Below, piece after piece: positions 59,668 through 64,000 of a DNA stretch of 64,000 bases. Both the position numbers and the translations under genes were made by a program. Every line of letters starts with the position of its first letter. Position 1 is the first letter of the stretch. The notes beneath the pieces were generated by a model that saw nothing but the letters and a program-made list of their open reading frames with translations, made no database searches and was not told the origin of the DNA. The stretch is from assembly GCF_031157355.1 (NCBI RefSeq), contig NZ_JAVIFT010000002.1, forward strand, positions 1,102,501 through 1,166,500, read 5' to 3'. The stretch is from Hyphomicrobium sp. LHD-15 (GTDB taxonomy: Bacteria; Pseudomonadota; Alphaproteobacteria; Rhizobiales; Hyphomicrobiaceae).

Positions 59668-59839
59668 AGTGATCCCCCAGCACACAACTGAAACGCCCGG
59701 CGAATGCAGGCCGAACTTTCAAATCATTCAACGACAAGAAAAGCGCACGATTGTTTACGGCACAATAACAAAGCGGGAGTTGCTACCGGTCTCCACACGC
59801 TTGTGTCCCGAGCGCAACGGAGTACGTGATGGCGCAAAC

Positions 59840-59866
59840 GAAAACGGGACCCGCGAGGGTCCCGTT
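59840..59866 (-). terminator. Intrinsic terminator of the second porin gene
   Basis: Perfect 10-bp stem AACGGGACCC (59843-59852) / GGGTCCCGTT (59857-59866), loop GCGA, with an AAAA run at the minus-strand 3' side, 28 bp after the porin stop. Confidence 0.85.
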
Positions 59867-59893
59867 CCGTTTAGCTTTTGCTCGCTTGCCGGA

Positions 59894-60625
59894 TTAGGGC
59901 AGCGTGATGCTGGCGGTGAAAACGAAGCGCTCGTCGGCGAGGCCGTTGTCGATCGTCGTATCCCAGTAGCGGAAGTCGAAGGTGAACTTCTCGACGCCGA
60001 GTGCCAAGCCTGCATTCCAGTAGGTGTAGTCGTCGTCGGCGCCCAGATAGAAGCCGTTGTTGGTGTCGGCTTCCTGGTAGCCCACGAGGCCGCTGATCGT
60101 CGGGGTGAAGATGCCCACCTGCGGAAGCGCATAAGCCACCGTGCCTTCGATAGCCCACTGCTCAGGTGAGTTCGCCTGGTCGGGGACCCACCAGAAGACC
60201 GGCTTGATGGTCAGGTCCTTGACCGGCGAATACGAGAAGCCAGCCTTCAACTCGTAATAGTCGAGGTCGCTAGGCTCATCGGCCCAGAAGTATGTGTAGT
60301 AGACGACGCCGAGATCGAATGTGACGGGGCCGAGCACCGGCTTGATGCCCGTGTAGAAGTCGATTTCGACGGGGTCGCCAGCCTGCTCATTCAGGATCGA
60401 GCCCCAAGCGCCGAAATACCAAATGCCGTAAGATCCATCGACCGAGGCCTGGAAAACCGGCTTCTCGTCAGACAGAGAGATACCGCGGAAGATGTAGTCG
60501 CTGGTGCCGGTTCCAGTGACCGACCATGCGAACTCGCGATCCTCTGCTGCGGCGACGCCCGTAAGAGCCAAAAGCGCGATGCCCGCTGCTCCGACCGTTT
60601 TCGTGAATGATGTTGTCATCGACAT
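59894..60625 (-). CDS. TorF-family putative porin, paralogue 2
   Basis: A 243-residue predicted outer-membrane protein with signal peptide (AGIALLALTGVAAAED). The core matches its neighbours: EFAWSVTGTGTSDYIFRGIS, GIWYFGAWGSI, EIDFYTGIKPVLGPVTFDLGVVYYTY (in parts), VAYALPQVGIFTPTISG, YWNAGLALGVEKFTFDFRYWDT, and DERFVFTASITLP at the C-terminus. It lacks the Gly-rich insertion of copy 1. The leader GGGGGTTAAACGTACG before the ATG is nearly the same as that of copy 3, and the first residues (MSMTTSFTK / MTMSFTK) match as well. Confidence 0.88.
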   Translation of the reverse strand: MSMTTSFTKTVGAAGIALLALTGVAAAEDREFAWSVTGTGTSDYIFRGISLSDEKPVFQASVDGSYGIWYFGAWGSILNEQAGDPVEIDFYTGIKPVLGPVTFDLGVVYYTYFWADEPSDLDYYELKAGFSYSPVKDLTIKPVFWWVPDQANSPEQWAIEGTVAYALPQVGIFTPTISGLVGYQEADTNNGFYLGADDDYTYWNAGLALGVEKFTFDFRYWDTTIDNGLADERFVFTASITLP

Positions 60626-61117
60626 CGTACGTTTAACCCCCAAAGATCCCACACCTGAAGTCTTTGCGCCAAAACTCTGCGGGTCTGGAGCAGTTCGTTC
60701 TGAACGATGCTCGCGGGCCCAATAACCGGCACGACTTAGGCAAAGAAGACAGAAACCTCCGCTCAAGCACAAGCTTTATGAAGGTTTGGACCTGTTCTAG
60801 TCTGGGGAGTGTCGCATCTCAGCAACGTTGCGCGCCAAACGGCCACGTTTTGCATAAATTTGGTTCAATTGGTGGCCGGGAAATAGCAGATCGCGGGCGA
60901 TGGCCTGCCTAACAATTGGCCTGGCACGGACTGTCGCGACTCAAATTGGTCGCGGCGAGGTGCAGATGCAGGCTTCGGGAAACGGAATCAAATTAGAAAC
61001 TTAGATGGAGCGGCCTGGCGTGGGGAGCTCTCAGAATATGGCCCCTCGGCTTGGAGAGAAACGGGGCCAAACAAGGCCCCGTTTCCGAGTATCAGGCGTC
61101 GATCGAGTTGCCCCAGA
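60626..61117. other. 492-bp spacer between porins 2 and 3
   Basis: Holds the upstream region of porin 2 and the terminator of porin 3. The block 60769-60830 resembles 62021-62085 in front of porin 3 (shared ACAAGC.TTA.TG and GTGTCGCAT..CAGCAAC), and 60626-60655 resembles 61859-61889. No ORF is supported. Confidence 0.6.
61058..61085 (-). terminator. Terminator-like hairpin of the third porin gene
   Basis: Perfect 11-bp stem GAAACGGGGCC (61058-61068) / GGCCCCGTTTC (61075-61085), loop AAACAA, 32 bp downstream of the porin stop. The T-run on the minus strand is short (TCTCTCC). Confidence 0.75.
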
Positions 61118-61858
61118 CTAGGGGAACGCAACCTTGGCGGTGAAGACGAAGCGCTCGTCGCTGATCTTGCTGTCCACGTCGGTATCCCAATAGCGGAAGT
61201 CGAACGTGAACTTGTCGTAGCCAAGGGCCAGACCGGCGTTCCAATAGCTGTAGTCCGAGGCATCGAAGTCGAGGTTGTCGACGTAGCCGTAGGTACCGCT
61301 GATGGTCGGAGTGAAGATCGAGACCTTCGGCAGCGCATAAGCGAGCGTGCCTTCATAGACCCAGTATTCGCCGAGATCGCCAGCAGCCTCGGGGCTCCAG
61401 TAGACGACAGCGTTGCCGCTCAACTTCGGCAGGATCTCGCCGCTCACACCAGCCTTGAGTTCGAACACTTCGGAATCGCCGTCAACCGGATCGGTTGCGC
61501 CGGGGTACGTGTAGTACAGGACGCCGAAGTCGAAAGTTGCCGGGCCGAGTGTCGGCTTGATGCCGGCGTAGTAGTCGATTTCGAGGTTGCCGCCGACGAA
61601 GTCTTCGTCGACCGACGAAGCCCAGAAACCAGCATAGACGATGCCGTAAGAGGCGTCGAAGCCAGCAGAGACGGCCGGATCGCTGTCCGACTGCGAGACG
61701 CCGCGGAACACGTAGTCCGAGGTGAGTGCTGCGTTGACCGACCAGCTGAACGTCCGACCTTCCGGCGCCGGGGTGATGTCGCTGGCGAGAGCCGGCGCTG
61801 CGAACGTGAGAAGCGCGATGCTCGCAGCTCCGATCGATTTCGTGAATGACATTGTCAT
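61118..61858 (-). CDS. TorF-family putative porin, paralogue 3
   Basis: A 246-residue predicted outer-membrane barrel protein with signal peptide (ASIALLTFAAPALASD). It shows TFSWSVNAALTSDYVFRGVSQSDSDPA (in parts), YGIVYAGFWASS, EIDYYAGIKPTLGPATFDFGVLYYTYPG (in parts), LAYALPKVSIFTPTISGTYGY and YWNAGLALGYDKFTFDFRYWDTDV, ending DERFVFTAKVAFP. It is closest to copy 2 in leader and signal peptide and to copy 1 in its APEGR motif. The TorF name comes from a porin reported near TMAO reductase genes; transport role here is inferred from the family. Confidence 0.88.
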   Translation of the reverse strand: MTMSFTKSIGAASIALLTFAAPALASDITPAPEGRTFSWSVNAALTSDYVFRGVSQSDSDPAVSAGFDASYGIVYAGFWASSVDEDFVGGNLEIDYYAGIKPTLGPATFDFGVLYYTYPGATDPVDGDSEVFELKAGVSGEILPKLSGNAVVYWSPEAAGDLGEYWVYEGTLAYALPKVSIFTPTISGTYGYVDNLDFDASDYSYWNAGLALGYDKFTFDFRYWDTDVDSKISDERFVFTAKVAFP

Positions 61859-62364
61859 TGTACCTTTAACCCCCAATTGAACCCACACCAAAGGAAAGCT
61901 CACTACGGCCCCACGCTTCCGATCGTGGTGGGCCATGCTGGTGAAACATGGCCCGGAATGAAGTGCCGCTCGGTTGGTGCAACCTGGGTGTCATAAAGCC
62001 CAAAATATCCCGATAAGGACAAGCGTTAATGCGGTGAGGTCATGTCCTCGGCTCGCTTGGTGTCGCATTGCAGCAACTTTTGGGGGTGGCTGGACACAAC
62101 TTATACACAAAACGCCTGCCAGACGGGCATCCGACGTCGGAGTGATTCGCCAGAATGTCGCAGGTGTGCCTATGGGTTAGGCGAGATACCTGCCTGCTCT
62201 TGATGCATGCATTTCTCTATCTCGCATCGGCGAAAGAGACGTGGTCGGACGGTGTTCAGTTTTGAAAGGGTTTCAGCCGCTTCTGCACGTCCGCTTTCGC
62301 TCGTAACGGGGGCTCAATTCGGCTATGCGATGGGCCTTCTCGGCTTTTTGAGCGGATCGCGATC
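61859..62364. other. 506-bp spacer between divergent porin 3 and pteridine reductase genes
   Basis: Contains the porin 3 leader (61859-61889) and promoter-proximal block (62021-62085) that are repeated upstream of porin 2, plus the promoter of the reductase. The stray ORFs here have poor bias and are not supported. Confidence 0.55.
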
Positions 62365-63120
62365 ATGGCTTCCCAAACTGGTGCGGCGCCCACGGCTCTG
62401 ATTACCGGAAGCGCCCGGCGGATCGGCCGCGCCATCGCGCTCGATCTCGCGCGGAACGGCTGGCAGGTTTGCGTTCATTACCGGCGTTCGGCAGGGGAGG
62501 CGGAGGCGCTTGTCGCGGAAATTCGGGCGGCTGGCGGCACAGGCGTCGCGATTGCCGGCGATCTGGCGTCGGAAGCCGATGCCGACGGGCTTATCCCGAA
62601 ATGCATTGACGCGCTGGGGCCACCGGTTTGCCTGATCAACAACGCGTCGGAATTCCTCGTCGATACCGTGGCCTCGGTGACGCCCGAGACCTGGGACACG
62701 CATCTCGACATCAATCTCAAGGCGCCGGTGTTTCTCGCCAAGTCGCTGTTCCTGAACTTGCCGGAGGGAGCGGCCGGCAACGTCATCAACATCATCGATC
62801 AGCGGGTCTGGAAGCTCACGCCCGACTTCTTTTCCTATACGATTTCAAAGGCTGGTCTGTGGACGGCCACGCGCACACTGGCGCAGGCGCTTGCGCCGAG
62901 GGTCCGCGTCAACGCCATCGGGCCGGGGCCTGTCCTCAAGAGCATTCACCAGACCGACGCCGATTTCGCGCGTGAGTCGGAGTTGACACTTCTAAAGCGT
63001 GGGCCGACGCCGGAAGAGATCGCGGCGGCCGTGCGCTTCATCCTGGCCTCGCCGTCGCTCACTGGCCAAATGATCGCGCTCGACGGCGGGCAGCATCTCA
63101 CTTGGTCTGAAGGGCAATAG
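62365..63120 (+). CDS. SDR pteridine reductase (PTR1/FolM-like)
   Basis: A 251-residue short-chain dehydrogenase. The cofactor motif TGSARRIGRAIA (14-25) is followed by HYRRS (38-42), an NADPH-type pair of the pteridine reductases. NNAS is at 92-95. The catalytic set is Asp145, Tyr158 and Lys162 (NIIDQ...FSYTISK): an Asp replaces the SDR serine, and the 13- and 4-residue spacings equal those I recall for Leishmania PTR1 (Asp181, Tyr194, Lys198). Such enzymes reduce dihydromonapterin or dihydrofolate. The gene is single and divergent from the porins. Confidence 0.88.
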   Translation: MASQTGAAPTALITGSARRIGRAIALDLARNGWQVCVHYRRSAGEAEALVAEIRAAGGTGVAIAGDLASEADADGLIPKCIDALGPPVCLINNASEFLVDTVASVTPETWDTHLDINLKAPVFLAKSLFLNLPEGAAGNVINIIDQRVWKLTPDFFSYTISKAGLWTATRTLAQALAPRVRVNAIGPGPVLKSIHQTDADFARESELTLLKRGPTPEEIAAAVRFILASPSLTGQMIALDGGQHLTWSEGQ

Positions 63121-63346
63121 GTCCGCGAGGCAGTCGGCCGCGGGCACGGGCCGGTCCGACGCATTATCCATGCCACAATTCTTCCCTTTGATCCCCCCAC
63201 TCGCGCCCCAAACATGGGGCACCCGTAGGGCTCATCTGTAGCCCATCGATTCGCTCGTAAACCAGCTCTTAAGATTAAGGGCTTACGAACGATTGTTCGG
63301 ATTGTTGGGCGCAGGATAGGCGCCGCGTAGAAAACTGGGGTGTCCC

Positions 63347-64000
63347 ATGACCTGCCGATCTAGGTCCTTACGTTCCGGCGTAGTGGCGATTGCTTTCTTC
63401 GCTCTGCTTCCCGCCGCAGCCGGCGCTGCCGATCTTCCGGCCATCAAGGCGAGCGAAGCCAACCAAGTGGCCCAGTGCGCGACGCCGGGCCGTTTGATGA
63501 GCTATCTGCGCCAGCGCAATCCCAAGCTCAACCCACGGTACGAGACTGTCGCCAGCGAATACATGCGCCACGGCGAAGAGCTGCACGTGCGCTGGGACTA
63601 TGCGTTCTTCCAGATGCTTCTCGAGACCGGATATCTCACCTACGGCGGTGACGTGAAGCCCGATCAGAACAATTTCGCGGGCCTCGGCGCAACCGGAGGC
63701 GGTGCGCGCGGCGAGAGCTTCAAGGACATTTCCACCGGCGCGCGTGCGCATCTCGAACATCTCGTGATGTATTCGGGCGAGCGCGTCGAGAACCCCGTCG
63801 CCGAGCGGACGCGTAACATCCAGGAGTGGGGCGTACTCACGTCCTGGCAGAAGGGCATCTCGGGGCCGATCACGTTCACTCAGCTCGCGAAAAAGTGGGC
63901 GCCGACCAGCCGGCGCTACGCCGTCGACATAACGGGTATCGCGGACCGCTTCTTCGAGGGGCCCTGCAAGGAGGAGGATCCGCAGCCCGAGCTGGTCGCG
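63347..64000 (+). CDS. Exported glucosaminidase-like protein, 3'-truncated by window end
   Basis: At least 218 codons, open at the window end. A signal peptide (GVVAIAFFALLPAAAGAADL) is followed by ATPGRLMSYLRQRNPKLNPRYETVASEYMRHGEELHVRWDYAFFQMLLETGYLTYGGDVKPDQNNFAGLGATGGGARGESF (read in parts). The pattern of the catalytic Glu in QMLLETG and the following NNFAGLGA fits the mannosyl-glycoprotein endo-beta-N-acetylglucosaminidase (PF01832) fold, i.e. a peptidoglycan hydrolase. The shadow ORFs on the minus strand over this region are rejected in its favour. The C-terminal part is not visible. Confidence 0.82.
   Translation, partial: MTCRSRSLRSGVVAIAFFALLPAAAGAADLPAIKASEANQVAQCATPGRLMSYLRQRNPKLNPRYETVASEYMRHGEELHVRWDYAFFQMLLETGYLTYGGDVKPDQNNFAGLGATGGGARGESFKDISTGARAHLEHLVMYSGERVENPVAERTRNIQEWGVLTSWQKGISGPITFTQLAKKWAPTSRRYAVDITGIADRFFEGPCKEEDPQPELVA

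Noticed and set aside
63368-63760. 130-codon minus-strand frame near the window end
   Set aside because: The plus strand is open from an ATG at 63347 to the window end, with a signal peptide and a glucosaminidase-like motif.

Overview
The window looks like chromosomal DNA of a high-GC alphaproteobacterium of the order Hyphomicrobiales (Rhizobiales), most likely a Hyphomicrobium-type methylotroph relative. Reasons: the gene order purN/purM - DUF2066 - CDP-alcohol phosphatidyltransferase - AI-2E/PerM permease - hdaA - ppk1 - ppx - rnd - aspS is an alphaproteobacterial arrangement; small families typical of this order are present (TIGR02301, TorF-type porins, the alphaproteobacterial NAD regulator NadQ); and the spacers carry palindromic repeats of kinds I recall from Rhizobiales genomes. 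No phage, plasmid, IS element, CRISPR array, rRNA or tRNA gene was seen. The content is mostly housekeeping.

Layout. 1-9 kb: isoprenoid genes (ispE end, long-chain polyprenyl diphosphate synthase), a TrmN6-like methyltransferase, an S49 peptidase, an ArsR/SRPBCC pair, and glyQ - Pro/Ala-rich membrane protein - glyS. 9-16 kb: an exported DUF7282 protein, an ABC-F ATPase, DUF3147 and GYF_2 membrane proteins, ndk and a cytochrome P450. 16-34 kb: purine genes purN and purM split by an SPW membrane protein and a YbaK deacylase, then DUF2066, phospholipid synthase, permease, the replication regulator hdaA, polyphosphate kinase and exopolyphosphatase, a J-domain protein, RNase D, aspS and a TetR regulator. 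34-40 kb: YaiI, a ClpA-N-domain/coiled-coil protein, several small or exported unknowns, a LysE exporter and an L,D-transpeptidase.

40-50 kb is the most interesting part. A long, hairpin-rich leader precedes a protein that fuses a methylglyoxal-synthase-like effector domain (as at the end of carbamoyl-phosphate synthase) to a cytosine-deaminase-like amidohydrolase whose metal ligands are kept but two acidic active-site residues appear changed to amides. It is followed by ygfZ, tag and an HD hydrolase. Then comes the NAD block: nadQ, two matching palindromic operators, and nadA-nadB-nadC, so NAD synthesis appears to be controlled by its own neighbouring repressor.

50-64 kb: a VOC protein and pyruvate phosphate dikinase, an M20 peptidase, a membrane-anchored RNase T2, several small unknowns, a gene-free stretch with an orphan plus-strand terminator that suggests a small RNA, three tandem TorF-family porin paralogues (at least two with homologous upstream regions), a PTR1/FolM-type pteridine reductase, and a glucosaminidase-like exported protein cut by the window end.

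Calls rest on reading the translated sequence and remembered family motifs; no database search was possible. Start sites were often moved downstream of the longest ORF where family alignment or a ribosome binding site favoured it.
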